A DNA stretch of 64,000 bases. Origin: Chelatococcus sambhunathii. GTDB lineage: Bacteria > Pseudomonadota > Alphaproteobacteria > Rhizobiales > Beijerinckiaceae. Position numbers and translations under genes: made by a program. The notes under the pieces are model-generated. The model saw only the letters and a program-made list of their open reading frames with translations, did no database searches and was not told the DNA's origin. Each line of letters starts with the position of its first letter. Within the stretch, counting starts at the first letter, position 1. Positions 8,630 to 17,708 of this stretch are shown piece after piece. Where the stretch lies: positions 186,001 through 250,000 of the forward strand of contig NZ_LIOL01000006.1 in NCBI RefSeq assembly GCF_001418005.1, in the 5' to 3' direction.

Positions 8630-9949
8630 TTACCGGTAAAGGTCCTCGCGCGTCGGCGGCAGGCCCGAGGGGCCCTTGGCGCGGCGGGAGGCGAGCGTCT
8701 GGAAGATGCCGATGGTGCCGCGCTCGAAGCCGAGCGAGACGCCGGCAAGGTAGAGCAGCCACAGCCGCGTCTTCGCTGCTCCCACCTCGCGCTCGGCTGC
8801 CTCGCGGTTGGCGTAGAGGCGTTCGCACCACAGCCGCGTGGTACGCGCATAATGCTCCCGCCAAGCCTCGACGTCATGCACCTCGAAGCCATAGCGCTCG
8901 AGGCTCGTCACCGAGCCGCCGATGTGATCGAGCTCCGAGCCCGGGAAGATGTAGTTGACGATGGCTGCATATTCCGGCCGCTTCCTGCGGAAGGCGCGGG
9001 CCGACTTCTTGGCCGGGCGGGTGATGGCGTGGTTGAGCAGGAGGCCGCGCGGGCGCAGGAGTTCGCGCATCCTGGTGAAATAGGCACCGTGGTTGTCGAG
9101 CCCCACATGCTCGAACATGCCGATGGAAGCGATCTTGTCGAAGGTGCCGGTGAGCTCGCGATAGTCTTTCAATTCCACCGTCACCCGGTCCTGAAGGCCG
9201 AGGCGGGCGATCTTCTCCTTCGCGAAGGCGAGTTGTGCCTCGCTCAGCGTCACGCCGTGCGCCGTGACGCCGTAATGCTGCGCCGCGTGGCAGACGAGGC
9301 CGCCCCAGCCGCAGCCGATGTCGAGGAAGCGCTCGCCTTCCTTCAGCCGCAGCTTGCGGCAGATCATGTCGAGCTTGGCCTTCTGCGCCTCCTCGATGCC
9401 GACGTCCCAGCGCGGGAAATAGGCGCAGGAATATTGCATCTCGGGATCGAGGAAGAGGCCGTAGAAGGCGTTCGACAGGTCGTAGTGGAACTGCACGAGG
9501 GCCTTGTTGTCGCGGCCGGCGGCGTCCTTGTCGACCTGGGCGCCCTGATAGGCATGGCTGCCGGCCGGCTTCTGCGCCCGGCCGAAGAGGAACGGCAGCA
9601 GGGAGCGAACGAGCAGCCCCTTGTCGAGCCGCTTCAGGAGGCCCTTGGTATTGGCCTCGCCGCGACGCGCCGCGACGTCGAGCAGCGTACCGCCGTGCAG
9701 GTCGATGTCGCCGGCGGCCAGAAGCTCGACCAGCGTCGTCAGCCGGGGCGAGCGCACGAGGCGGGTCACGGCCTCCGGCGCCGCAATGGAGAAGACGAGA
9801 TCGCCGTTCGCCTTGGGCCCGAGCGGGATCGTCTCACCGTTCCACAGCCTGACGGAGAGGTCGGCGCCCAGCCTGTCACCGACGTGCCGCAGCAGTCGCC
9901 GCGCGGCATCGAGCCGCTTGTCCACCCCTTCAGCCTCGCGCGTCACCAT
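8630..9949 (-). CDS. cfa: Cyclopropane-fatty-acyl-phospholipid synthase
   Basis: Transfers a methylene group from S-adenosylmethionine to the double bond of unsaturated acyl chains in membrane phospholipids. The 439-residue product has the expected N-terminal lipid-binding region (about 1-150), HYDLSN at 155-160, YSCAYF at 173-178 and the SAM-binding LDIGCGWGG at 209-217, followed by the Rossmann methyltransferase domain including IGMFEHVG. This length is slightly above the usual 380-430. It starts at ATG 9947-9949. On the minus strand a TATAAC hexamer (9980-9985) lies about 30 bp upstream and may be its -10 element, but no clear -35 partner is visible. It is divergent from the small P-loop ATPase gene and converges with the L,D-transpeptidase across the repeat array. 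Confidence 0.94.
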   Translation of the reverse strand: MVTREAEGVDKRLDAARRLLRHVGDRLGADLSVRLWNGETIPLGPKANGDLVFSIAAPEAVTRLVRSPRLTTLVELLAAGDIDLHGGTLLDVAARRGEANTKGLLKRLDKGLLVRSLLPFLFGRAQKPAGSHAYQGAQVDKDAAGRDNKALVQFHYDLSNAFYGLFLDPEMQYSCAYFPRWDVGIEEAQKAKLDMICRKLRLKEGERFLDIGCGWGGLVCHAAQHYGVTAHGVTLSEAQLAFAKEKIARLGLQDRVTVELKDYRELTGTFDKIASIGMFEHVGLDNHGAYFTRMRELLRPRGLLLNHAITRPAKKSARAFRRKRPEYAAIVNYIFPGSELDHIGGSVTSLERYGFEVHDVEAWREHYARTTRLWCERLYANREAAEREVGAAKTRLWLLYLAGVSLGFERGTIGIFQTLASRRAKGPSGLPPTREDLYR

Positions 9950-10021
9950 GCCGTCCCCTCATTACCCGAGTCGGCGCACGTTATAGCCTTTGCGCGGAAA
10001 GTGAATCACGCTTCGCCGCCA

Positions 10022-10075
10022 GAACGAATTTTCAGGACGAATTTTCGGGGCGAGTTTCCGAGACGAATTTCCTCT
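10022..10075. repeat. Short imperfect direct repeats in a divergent promoter region
   Basis: The 255-base gap between the divergent cfa and P-loop ATPase genes contains three good copies and one degenerate copy of GACGAATTTTCGG-like sequence. They start at 10022 (GAACGAATTTTCAG), 10036 (GACGAATTTTCGGGGC), 10052 (GAGTTTCCGA, degenerate) and 10062 (GACGAATTTCC). Starts are 10-16 bp apart. The run is AT-richer than its surroundings. It could be a cluster of regulator binding sites for either gene, or a small local duplication with no function. The rest of the gap shows nothing I can name apart from the TATAAC at 9980-9985. Confidence 0.5.
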
Positions 10076-10204
10076 GGCGGCGGGCTTGCCCCGCCCGGCG
10101 CAAACGCCGTAGTCTTCCGTCTCTCCCCTGACATTGCTCACCCCGGCGCAGCGCCGCCGTGGCGCGCGTGCGCGCCTTTTCCCCTCTCATCCATGAGGAC
10201 TGCC

Positions 10205-10753
10205 ATGGCGAACGACGCCACCGATCGCTTCTTCGTGCTCACCGGCGGGCCCGGCTCCGGCAAGACGACCCTGCTTGCCGCGCTCGCGGCGGCGGGCCAT
10301 ACGGTCTCGCCCGAAGCCGGCCGCGCCATCATCCGCAACCAGCAGGCGATCGGCGGGCCGGCCCTGCCGTCCGCAGACCCGGCGCTCTATGCCGAGCTCA
10401 TGCTGGCGCACGACCTCGCCGCCCATCGCCGCCATCTGAACGGGGATGGCCGGGTCTTCTTCGACCGCGGCATCCCGGACATCGCAGGCTATCTCGACCT
10501 CGTCGGCCTCGCCCGGCCGGCGCATCTCGAGCGAGCCATCGCATGCTGCCGCTACAATAGGCGCGTCTTCATCTGCCCGCCCTGGCCGGAGATCTTCACG
10601 CAGGATGCGGAGCGGCGGCAGACGCTGGAGGAAGCCGAGCGCACCCATGCCGCCATGGTCAGGATCTATGACGAGACGGGCTACGACCTCATTGAGGTAC
10701 CGCGGCTGCCGACCGCGGAGCGAGCTGCTTTCATCCTTGCCTCATCGGCGTGA
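10205..10753 (+). CDS. Small P-loop ATPase (AAA_28-like)
   Basis: A soluble 182-residue nucleotide-binding protein. Walker A is GGPGSGKTT at about residues 14-22, and FFDRGIPD near residue 84 fits an Asp-containing Walker B-like or lid segment. The overall layout matches the AAA_28 family of small predicted kinases/ATPases, whose substrate is mostly unknown. The reading frame is open far upstream, but only from here does the product look like a protein family. ATG 10205 has GAGGA about 5 nt upstream, and an in-frame ATG at 10193 is an alternative that would sit on that site. Its last 23 bases overlap the end of the convergent nuclease-like gene. Confidence 0.82.
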   Translation: MANDATDRFFVLTGGPGSGKTTLLAALAAAGHTVSPEAGRAIIRNQQAIGGPALPSADPALYAELMLAHDLAAHRRHLNGDGRVFFDRGIPDIAGYLDLVGLARPAHLERAIACCRYNRRVFICPPWPEIFTQDAERRQTLEEAERTHAAMVRIYDETGYDLIEVPRLPTAERAAFILASSA

Positions 10754-11285
10754 CGGGCGGGTCGCGGTGCTGCGCCTGTCCGTTGCACCACGAATCGCGG
10801 CGCCCGCCTGCATAGGCGCGGGCGTGGCCTGCCTCGCGCAGCAGAGCTCCGACATCCTGATCCTTGGCATCGAAGACGCGGGCGACAACGCGGCCGAAAT
10901 ACTTGTCGGGCTGCACCTGCGACAAAACGATGCCGCCGTCACGGACAAGCCGCGCCAGCGCTTCGTGCGCGGCCTGCGCGGCACGTCGCTCCTCCCGGCA
11001 GCGGCCCGCCCGCTCGGGCGCGTCCAGACCCGCGATACGAACCTTCGTCCGGATCTCGTGACCCGGCCACACGGCGACGCGCGCCTCGATCGTATCGCCA
11101 TCCACAACGCGCAGAACCTCGGCGGCGAACGTACCGCGCTGCGCCACGCCGCGCACAGACACCGCGGCCGGGATCTCGGAACGCTCCACCCCCTGACCGA
11201 CAAGGGCAGCCGTTCCAATTCCGGCAGCGAAAGCAAGCAGAGGGATCGGAGCCGGATATCGCATCCATCTCTTATAGCGTTTCAT
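10731..11285 (-). CDS. Thermonuclease (SNase-like) family protein, membrane-anchored or exported
   Basis: A 184-residue protein with an N-terminal hydrophobic segment (about residues 12-30) and a staphylococcal nuclease-type OB fold. VDGDTIEARV at 61-70, KVRIAGLDAPER at 81-92 and KYFGRVVARVF are the expected calcium/active-site region, the LDAPE signature and the second Arg-containing strand. Such proteins are predicted phosphodiesterases acting outside the cytoplasm, though many bacterial members are uncharacterised. Start choice is open: ATG 11285 gives the longer form, while ATG 11264 starts directly before the hydrophobic segment. Neither has a strong ribosome site. The 3' end overlaps the convergent P-loop ATPase gene by 23 bp. 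Confidence 0.8.
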   Translation of the reverse strand: MKRYKRWMRYPAPIPLLAFAAGIGTAALVGQGVERSEIPAAVSVRGVAQRGTFAAEVLRVVDGDTIEARVAVWPGHEIRTKVRIAGLDAPERAGRCREERRAAQAAHEALARLVRDGGIVLSQVQPDKYFGRVVARVFDAKDQDVGALLREAGHARAYAGGRRDSWCNGQAQHRDPPVTPMRQG

Positions 11286-11348
11286 GCCCGATATGGGAAG
11301 ACAGTCTCTTTATAGGTGTCCTGTCTTATATCGGGAGTGACGCGCGGA

Positions 11349-11585
11349 TCAGAAGTCGGTAGCGATGCCCTTGCGCTCCCAGTCGCTGTACCGCACCGGC
11401 TCCGGTCCATCGCGACCGTTGACCTCGCGCTGACGCGCCAGGTCGCGTGTGCGGGCATCGATCTCGGAGCGGCGCGCCGCCGCCTCCTCAAGCGCCCGGC
11501 GCGCGGCCGGGCTCAGGACCTTGCCCGGCGCCGCCCCGGGCGGGGTCTCGCTCGCCGGGACCCCGGCCGGCTTGATCCTTTCCAT
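11349..11585 (-). CDS. DUF1674 / SDHAF4-like succinate dehydrogenase assembly factor
   Basis: A 78-residue protein ending in GPEPVRYSDWERKGIATDF, the hallmark C-terminus of DUF1674, the family of mitochondrial SDHAF4 (Sdh8). In eukaryotes this factor binds flavinated SdhA before it joins SdhB; the bacterial role is inferred from that. The N-terminal half is Ala/Arg-rich and probably disordered. I chose ATG 11585 because GGAGA (11592-11596, minus strand) is 6 nt away, whereas the in-frame ATG at 11591 directly abuts that site. It stands alone, divergent from htpX and about 24 kb from sdhCDAB. The annotated start could be moved, but the C-terminal match is firm. Confidence 0.85.
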   Translation of the reverse strand: MERIKPAGVPASETPPGAAPGKVLSPAARRALEEAAARRSEIDARTRDLARQREVNGRDGPEPVRYSDWERKGIATDF

Positions 11586-11732
11586 CGCCATTCTCCACGC
11601 AATCGCGGGGCCCCGCGCCGCATGTCCTGCGACGTCCTCTTGCGGCGCCGGCCGCCCTTCCCCCACATATAGGGGGATTTCGGCGATTGGCACCGGCAAA
11701 TCGGCGCCGCCGGTGCCGGACGGAGGCAAAGG

Positions 11733-12650
11733 ATGAACTATTTCAAAACCGGCCTGCTGCTGGCGGCGCTCACGGCGCTGTTCGGCGTCGTCGGTTTTCT
11801 CATCGGCGGCACGGGCGGCATGTTCGTTGCGCTCGGCCTCGCCGCGGCGATGAACATCTTCAGCTACTGGAACTCGGACCGCCTGGCACTCGCCGCCCAC
11901 GGCGCGCAGGAGGTCGACGAGCGCACGGCGCCCGAGCTCGTACGCATGGTGCGGGAGCTCAGCCAGCGCGCCGGCCTGCCGATGCCGCGCGTCTACATCA
12001 TCGACAATCCCCAGCCGAATGCCTTCGCCACCGGTCGCAACCCGGAGAACGCCGCCGTTGCGGCAACGACCGGCATCCTGCGCACGCTCTCCTACGAGGA
12101 GCTGGCGGGCGTGATGGCGCACGAGCTCGCGCACATCAAGAACCACGACACCCTGACGATGACGATCACGGCGACCATCGCCGGCGCCATCTCGACCATC
12201 GCGCAGTTCGGCCTCTTCTTCGGCGGCGGCAACCGCAACAACGGCGGCGGCCTCATCGGCACCATCCTGCTCGTCGTGCTCGCGCCCATCGCCGCGATGA
12301 TCATTCAGATGGCCATCAGCCGCTCGCGCGAGTATGAAGCGGATCGAATCGGCGCCGAGATCTGCGGCAACCCGCTGTGGCTGGCGGGCGCGCTCGGCAA
12401 GATCGCCCGTGGCGTCGAACAGATCCCCAACGAGAGCGCCGAGACCCACCCGGCCACCGCGCCGCTCTTCATCGTCAACCCGCTCAGCGGCCGCAACATG
12501 GACAACCTGTTCTCGACCCATCCGGCGACGGAGAACCGCATCGCCGCCCTCATCGACCTCGCTCGCCGCATGGGGCTGGGCACGGCCGGCGGGAACGTGC
12601 CGCGCGGTCCCTGGGGTGGCAGCCAGCGGCCCCGCGGACCCTGGGGCTGA
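11733..12650 (+). CDS. htpX: Zinc metalloprotease HtpX
   Basis: An inner-membrane M48-family protease for quality control of membrane proteins. The 305-residue product has two N-terminal membrane segments (about 6-26 and 28-45), HELAH at 130-134 (zinc ligands H130 and H134, catalytic E131), two further hydrophobic segments around 145-195 and a third zinc-ligand Glu in the [12 protein letters not shown] region. The C-terminus is a Gly/Pro/Trp-rich tail with PRGPWGG-like repeats, as in rhizobial homologues. ATG 11733 is preceded by GGAGGCAAAGG, a good ribosome site. Its TGA stop (12648-12650) is the only stop separating it from the rsmB reading frame, which follows in the same frame. Confidence 0.95.
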   Translation: MNYFKTGLLLAALTALFGVVGFLIGGTGGMFVALGLAAAMNIFSYWNSDRLALAAHGAQEVDERTAPELVRMVRELSQRAGLPMPRVYIIDNPQPNAFATGRNPENAAVAATTGILRTLSYEELAGVMAHELAHIKNHDTLTMTITATIAGAISTIAQFGLFFGGGNRNNGGGLIGTILLVVLAPIAAMIIQMAISRSREYEADRIGAEICGNPLWLAGALGKIARGVEQIPNESAETHPATAPLFIVNPLSGRNMDNLFSTHPATENRIAALIDLARRMGLGTAGGNVPRGPWGGSQRPRGPWG

Positions 12651-12653
12651 GCG

Positions 12654-14009
12654 CTGAAACCCGCCCGTCCCCCTCACAACGCGCGTATAAGGCCCACGCA
12701 GCCGGCGGGCCTTGCCGCGCGCGTCATCGCTGCCGAAGCGCTCGATGCGGTGCTGCGCCAGCGCGCGCCGCTCGACGAGACGCTGGAGCGGCTCGCCGTA
12801 CACCACGACGAAGCGGGCCAACGGGACCGCGCGCTCGCCCGCGCCATCGCCACCGTCGCCTTGAGGCGGCTCGGCACCATCCGTCTCGGCCTCAAGCGCT
12901 TCCTCGAGCGCGGCCTGCCGCGCAATGCCGGGCTTCTCGAGGCAATCCTCATCGGGGGCGCGGCACAGCTCCTCTTTCTCGAGGTGCCCGACCATGCGGC
13001 GGTCGACCTCGCCGTGCGCCAGGCACGGGCGGACAAGCGCGCCTTCCCCTATGCCAAGCTCGTCAATGCCGTGCTCAGGCGTGTGGCCGGCGCGCGGGCG
13101 GAGATCCTGGCGGCCGGCGAGGCGCCGCGCATCGATACGCCCGACTGGCTCCAGCGGCGCTGGACGACGGCCTATGGCGAGGCGACAGCCGATGCCATCG
13201 CGGCCGCCAACAGGCACGAGGCCGCCGTCGACATCTCAGTGAAGCACAACCTTCCCGGCTGGGCCGAGACGCTCGGCGCCCACATCCTGCCCACCGGCTC
13301 GCTGCGCCTGCCGCAGCGCGTGCCCGTGACGGACCTGCCAGGCTATGCCGAAGGGGAATGGTGGGTGCAGGACGCTGCCGCAGCCCTGCCGGCGCGGCTC
13401 ATCGCCGCCAAGGCAGGCGAGCGCATCATCGATCTCTGCGCCGCGCCAGGTGGCAAGACGGCGCAGCTCGCGGCCGCTGGTGCCTCGGTGCTCGCCGTCG
13501 ACCGCTCACCCGAGCGCTTGGAACGGCTCGCCGAAAACATGCGGCGCCTGTCGCTGACCGTCGAGACGCTGGCCGCCGACGCGCTTTCCCTCGACGTGCC
13601 CGCGGCAGATGCCGTGCTGCTCGATGCCCCTTGCTCGGCGACTGGCACGCTGCGCCGCCACCCGGACGTCGCCTGGACGAAGCGCGCGGAGGACATCACC
13701 TCGCTCGCGCAGCTGCAGGCGCAGCTGATCGACAAGGCCGCAAGCCTCGTGCGCCCGGGCGGGCGGCTCGTCTACTGCACCTGCTCGCTCGAGCCGGAGG
13801 AGGGCGAGCGCCAGGTCGCGGCCTTCCTCGACCGCCATCGCGACTTCACGCGCCTGCCGGTCGCTGCGGAGGAGATCGGCGGGCTCGCGCAGTTCATCAC
13901 CGCCGACGGCGATCTGCGCACCCTGCCGCACGCACTGCCGGGCGCAGAGCCGCGCCTGTCCGGCCTCGACGGCTTCTACGCCGCACGGCTTGTGCGCGCC
14001 TCGTCGTGA
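12654..14009 (+). CDS. rsmB: 16S rRNA (cytosine-967-C5)-methyltransferase RsmB, non-standard start
   Basis: Methylates C967 of 16S rRNA. The product has an N-terminal NusB-like helical domain (roughly 130 residues) and a C-terminal SAM methyltransferase domain with DLCAAPGGKT, DAPCSATGTLRRHPD and the catalytic YCTCSLEPEEGE. The start is a problem. Conserved-looking sequence (PAGLAARVIAAEALDAVLRQ) is encoded from about 12702, but between the htpX stop and GTG 12750 this frame has no ATG, GTG or TTG. GTG 12750 would remove much of the first NusB helix. CTG 12654, 3 nt after the htpX TGA and with GGGG upstream, is the best candidate; an AUA at 12687 or a sequence error are alternatives. The end at 14009 is secure. 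Confidence 0.85.
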   Translation: MKPARPPHNARIRPTQPAGLAARVIAAEALDAVLRQRAPLDETLERLAVHHDEAGQRDRALARAIATVALRRLGTIRLGLKRFLERGLPRNAGLLEAILIGGAAQLLFLEVPDHAAVDLAVRQARADKRAFPYAKLVNAVLRRVAGARAEILAAGEAPRIDTPDWLQRRWTTAYGEATADAIAAANRHEAAVDISVKHNLPGWAETLGAHILPTGSLRLPQRVPVTDLPGYAEGEWWVQDAAAALPARLIAAKAGERIIDLCAAPGGKTAQLAAAGASVLAVDRSPERLERLAENMRRLSLTVETLAADALSLDVPAADAVLLDAPCSATGTLRRHPDVAWTKRAEDITSLAQLQAQLIDKAASLVRPGGRLVYCTCSLEPEEGERQVAAFLDRHRDFTRLPVAAEEIGGLAQFITADGDLRTLPHALPGAEPRLSGLDGFYAARLVRASS

Positions 14010-14098
14010 AAAGCCGGCGGCAGCGGCAAGGGACCGTCAAAGGCCACGTGAGCGCGCACCGAAACGTTAACCATCCTGCAGTAATTTATGTGGGCTAA

Positions 14099-15925
14099 GT
14101 GTTGACGAAAGCGCAAGCGATGCACGCGGACAAGGCGGGAGCGATCGTGGCCGGAAGCGCCGATCGGTGGCGGCTCATGGGACTTGCCCTCGGCGAGATC
14201 GCTCGGCGTGCGCGCAACCTCGCCACCGGCTCGCTGCGCGCCCTGCTGCAACCGGTGCGCCGTCAGGCGCCGAGCCGCCTCATCATCGCCCCGCAGGACC
14301 TGCGCACCACCGATCCGACCGTCGCAGGCGACATTTACGCCGGCTATTTCGCCTTCGCTGGCCGCGTCGTTCAGGCCCAGGGGCGCTCGCCCTTCGAGGC
14401 GGCGCCGCCGAGCCGGGCCTGGGCCGAACAGCTCTACAGCTTTGGCTGGCTGCGCCACCTACGTGCCGCCGATTCCGCCCTGGCCCGTGCGAACGCGCGT
14501 GCGCTCGTCGACGATTTCCTCGCCAGCGGCCATGACCGGCGCGGTCTCGCGGCAGAGCCGACCATCGTCGCGCGCCGGCTCATCGCCTTCCTCACCCAGT
14601 CGCCGCTGCTGCTCGAGGGCGCCGACCACGCCTTCTACCGGCGGCTGATGAAGGCGCTCGGCCGCTCGGTCAGCCAGTTGCAGCGGGCGCTCGCCGGCGG
14701 CGCGCGCGGCGAGGAGCGGCTGACCGCGGCCATCGCCCTCGCCTATGCGGGCCTGTGCCTCGACGGCTATGCCCGGCTGCAGCGCGGCGTCAGCCGCACG
14801 CTCGCGGACGAACTGTCGCGCCAGATTCTGCCCGACGGCGGCCATGTCAGCCGCAACCCGCGCGTCCTGATCGACCTCCTTGCCGATCTCCTGCCGCTGC
14901 GCCAGACCTATGCGGCGCGCAGCGTCGAGCCGCCGGCGCCGCTCCTGCGCGCCATCGATCGCATGATGCCAATGCTGCGCCTCTTCCGGCACGGGGACGG
15001 CTCCATTGCCTTGTTCAACGGCATGGGCGGCACGGCGCCGGATCTCATCGCGACCCTCCTCGTCTATGACGATGCCCGCGCGCAGGGTATGGAGCATGCG
15101 CCGCACAGCGGCTACGAGCGGCTGCAGGCCGGTGGCACGGTGGTCATCGCCGACACCGGCGGCCCGCCGCCCGCCGCCTTCTCGGGCGAAGCCCATGCAG
15201 GCTGCCTCTCCTTCGAGCTGACGGCCGGCTTCTGCCGTATCGTGGTCAATTGCGGCGCGCCGCGCGGCACGGGGCCGGTTCCGATCGCCACGCGTTCTAC
15301 CGCCGCCCATTCAACGGCGACGGTGCACGATGCTTCCTCCTGCCATTTTGCCGGAGCGGGCGACGACCTGTCGCTCGGCGCCCGCCTCGGCCGATGGATC
15401 GGCGCGCCCATCCTCTCCGGCCCGCAGGACGTGCCGGTGTCGCGCAAGGACGAGGACGGCGACGTCATTCTCGTCGCGGCGCACGACGGCTACGTGCAGC
15501 GCTTCGGCATCGTGCACGAGCGCCGCCTGCGCCTCGCCGCCGGCGGCGAGCAACTCGCGGGCGAAGACACCTTCATCCTCATCGATCCGACGCCGGGCAT
15601 GACGGATGTCACCATCCGCTTCCACCTCCACCCTTCCGTGCGCGCCAGCCGGCTGCAGAGCGGGCAGGCGGTGATGCTGCTTCTGCCCGATGGTGAGGCC
15701 TGGACCTTCGAGGCCGAACATGTGCCCCTTGCCATCGAGGAAAGCGTCTTCTTCGCCGCCCCGGACGGCACGCGCCGGACCGAACAGATCGTGCTCTCGC
15801 TCGATGCGGCCGAAACCCATGCGGTGCGGTGGTCCTTCCAGCGCATCGGCCGCCACAACAGCACAGACGCAAGGCGCTCGGCCGCCCGCCCGGACGAGGA
15901 ACCGCTGCCCCTCCGGGGCATCTGA
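14099..15925 (+). CDS. Heparinase II/III-like family protein
   Basis: A protein of about 608 residues with an N-terminal alpha-helical toroid region (roughly 1-330) and a C-terminal beta-sandwich, as in the heparinase II/III-like family. Visible markers are the HGDGSIALFNG stretch near residue 300 and several His-containing strands in the second half. Some relatives are polysaccharide lyases, but the alphaproteobacterial homologues next to purH are uncharacterised, so the substrate is unknown. No signal peptide is obvious. The start is uncertain: GTG 14099 is the longest; ATG 14120 and GTG 14147 (GGCGGGA upstream) are plausible. It lies between rsmB and purH on the same strand. Confidence 0.8.
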   Translation: MLTKAQAMHADKAGAIVAGSADRWRLMGLALGEIARRARNLATGSLRALLQPVRRQAPSRLIIAPQDLRTTDPTVAGDIYAGYFAFAGRVVQAQGRSPFEAAPPSRAWAEQLYSFGWLRHLRAADSALARANARALVDDFLASGHDRRGLAAEPTIVARRLIAFLTQSPLLLEGADHAFYRRLMKALGRSVSQLQRALAGGARGEERLTAAIALAYAGLCLDGYARLQRGVSRTLADELSRQILPDGGHVSRNPRVLIDLLADLLPLRQTYAARSVEPPAPLLRAIDRMMPMLRLFRHGDGSIALFNGMGGTAPDLIATLLVYDDARAQGMEHAPHSGYERLQAGGTVVIADTGGPPPAAFSGEAHAGCLSFELTAGFCRIVVNCGAPRGTGPVPIATRSTAAHSTATVHDASSCHFAGAGDDLSLGARLGRWIGAPILSGPQDVPVSRKDEDGDVILVAAHDGYVQRFGIVHERRLRLAAGGEQLAGEDTFILIDPTPGMTDVTIRFHLHPSVRASRLQSGQAVMLLLPDGEAWTFEAEHVPLAIEESVFFAAPDGTRRTEQIVLSLDAAETHAVRWSFQRIGRHNSTDARRSAARPDEEPLPLRGI

Positions 15926-16050
15926 CAGCGCCTCGCACCCGCATCCGCGTTTTGTCGGCGACGCATTCGTGCTAAGCGCCGGGGCGACGGCGCCGGCAGA
16001 AGGCTCTGCGGCCGGCTGCCGGGAGCCAGAATGCCGAAGGACATCGCGTA

Positions 16051-17643
16051 ATGCCGAGTGAAGTCAGGCGCGTCACCCGCGCCCTCCTGTCCGTCTCCGA
16101 CAAGACGGGCCTCGTCGAATTCGCCGCCGCGCTCGCGGCCCGGGGCATCGCCCTCGTCTCGACCGGGGGCACGCGCAAGACGCTCGTCGACGCCGGCCTC
16201 ACCGTGGCTGATGTCTCGGACGTGACAGGCTTCCCCGAGATGATGGACGGGCGCGTCAAGACGTTGCACCCGGCCGTACACGGCGGGCTCCTCGCCGTCC
16301 GCTCCAATCCCGAGCACCAGGCGGCCATGCTCGCCCACGGCATCGGCCCCATCGACCTGCTCGTCGTCAACCTCTATCCGTTCGAGGCGACGGTGGCGAA
16401 GGGCGCCGCCTATGACGACTGCATCGAGAACATCGACATCGGCGGCCCGGCCATGATCCGCGCCGCCGCCAAGAACCACGACGACGTCGCCGTGGTCGTC
16501 GAGCCCGACGACTATGCCGCCGTGCTGACCGATCTCGAGGCGCATGACGGCGCGACGACTCTGACGCTGCGGCGGCGCCTGGCGCAGAAGGCCTACGCGC
16601 GCACCGCCGCCTATGATGCTGCCATCTCCAACTGGCTCGCCGGGCAGCTCGGCGAGACGGCGCCAGCCTTCCGGGCGCTCGGCGGCGCGCTGGCCGAGCC
16701 GATGCGCTATGGCGAGAATCCCCATCAGTGGGCCGCCTTCTACCGCACGCCGGAGCAGCGCCCCGGCGTCTCCACGGCGCGCCAGCTGCAGGGCAAGCAG
16801 CTCTCCTACAACAACATCAACGACACCGACGCCGCCTTCGAGTGCGTGGCCGAGTTCGACCCGGCCCGCACCGCCGCCGTCGTCATCGTCAAGCACGCGA
16901 ACCCGTGCGGCGTCGCTGAGGGATCGAGCCTCCTCGACGCCTACGAGAAGGCACTCGCCTGCGATCCCGTTTCGGCCTTCGGCGGCATCGTCGCCCTCAA
17001 CCGCCGGCTCGATGCGGAGGCGGCGAGGAAGATCGTCGAGATCTTCACCGAGGTGATCATCGCCCCCGAGGCGAGCGAGGAGGCGGTTGCCATCGTCGCG
17101 GCGAAGAAGAACCTGCGCCTGCTCGTGACCGGCGGCCTGCCCGACCCGCGCGCCGGCGGGCTTGCCCTGCGCACGGTCGCTGGCGGCTTCCTCGCCCAGG
17201 CGCGCGACAGCGCCGTCATCGACGACATGAGTCTCAAGGTGGTGACGAAGCGCGCCCCGACGGCGGCCGAACTCGCGGACCTCAAGTTCGCCTTCCGTGT
17301 TGCCAAGCACGTCAAGTCGAACGCCATCGTCTATGCCAAGGGCGGCGCCACGGTGGGCATCGGCGCCGGCCAGATGAGCCGCGTCGATTCCTCGCGCATC
17401 GCGGCCTGGAAAGCGGCGGAAGCGGCGAAGACGGCGGGTCTTCCCGAGACGCTGGCCAAGGGCTCGGTCGTCGCCTCCGACGCCTTCTTTCCCTTTGCCG
17501 ACGGGCTACTCGCCGCAGCCGAGGCCGGCGCCACGGCCGTCATCCAGCCTGGCGGGTCCATGCGCGACGACGAGGTGATCAAAGCGGCCGACGAGGCAGG
17601 CCTCGCCATGGTTTTTACCGGCCACCGCCACTTCCGGCACTGA
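16051..17643 (+). CDS. purH: Bifunctional AICAR formyltransferase / IMP cyclohydrolase
   Basis: Carries out the last two steps of de novo purine synthesis: formylation of AICAR with 10-formyl-THF, then ring closure to IMP. The 530-residue length is standard. The N-terminal MGS-like cyclohydrolase domain begins [16 protein letters not shown], has STGGT near 45 and [11 protein letters not shown] near 105. The C-terminal formyltransferase domain has the catalytic KHANPCG near 280 and [10 protein letters not shown] near 308. ATG 16051 is preceded by GAAGGA. The 125-base gap before it shows no clear riboswitch. folD in this window makes related one-carbon folates, but the two genes are not adjacent. 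Confidence 0.97.
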   Translation: MPSEVRRVTRALLSVSDKTGLVEFAAALAARGIALVSTGGTRKTLVDAGLTVADVSDVTGFPEMMDGRVKTLHPAVHGGLLAVRSNPEHQAAMLAHGIGPIDLLVVNLYPFEATVAKGAAYDDCIENIDIGGPAMIRAAAKNHDDVAVVVEPDDYAAVLTDLEAHDGATTLTLRRRLAQKAYARTAAYDAAISNWLAGQLGETAPAFRALGGALAEPMRYGENPHQWAAFYRTPEQRPGVSTARQLQGKQLSYNNINDTDAAFECVAEFDPARTAAVVIVKHANPCGVAEGSSLLDAYEKALACDPVSAFGGIVALNRRLDAEAARKIVEIFTEVIIAPEASEEAVAIVAAKKNLRLLVTGGLPDPRAGGLALRTVAGGFLAQARDSAVIDDMSLKVVTKRAPTAAELADLKFAFRVAKHVKSNAIVYAKGGATVGIGAGQMSRVDSSRIAAWKAAEAAKTAGLPETLAKGSVVASDAFFPFADGLLAAAEAGATAVIQPGGSMRDDEVIKAADEAGLAMVFTGHRHFRH

Positions 17644-17651
17644 TGCTGCGA

Positions 17652-17689
17652 ACCACCCCTCTCCCCACAAAAAGGGGGGAAGGGGTGGT
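17652..17689. terminator. Hairpin between convergent purH and acs
   Basis: ACCACCCCT-CTCCCC at 17652-17666 can pair with GGGGGGA-AGGGGTGGT at 17674-17689 around a short A-rich loop (ACAAAAA). Nine outer base pairs are perfect and the inner run of C and G pairs with a small offset. It sits in the 65-bp gap between two convergent genes, where a bidirectional terminator is expected. There is no long T-run on either side, so it may act partly as an mRNA-end stabiliser rather than a classic intrinsic terminator. Confidence 0.5.
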
Positions 17690-17708
17690 GACTTCTTCCC
17701 CGACGGCC

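Noticed and set aside
8567-10204. Upstream part of the long plus-strand frame that leads into the P-loop ATPase
   Set aside because: It runs antisense through cfa and the repeat array and shows no domain until residue ~547, where the ATPase starts with its own ribosome site.
11586-13217. Upstream part of a 622-codon minus-strand frame ahead of the DUF1674 protein
   Set aside because: It is antisense to htpX and rsmB; only the last 78 codons match a family.
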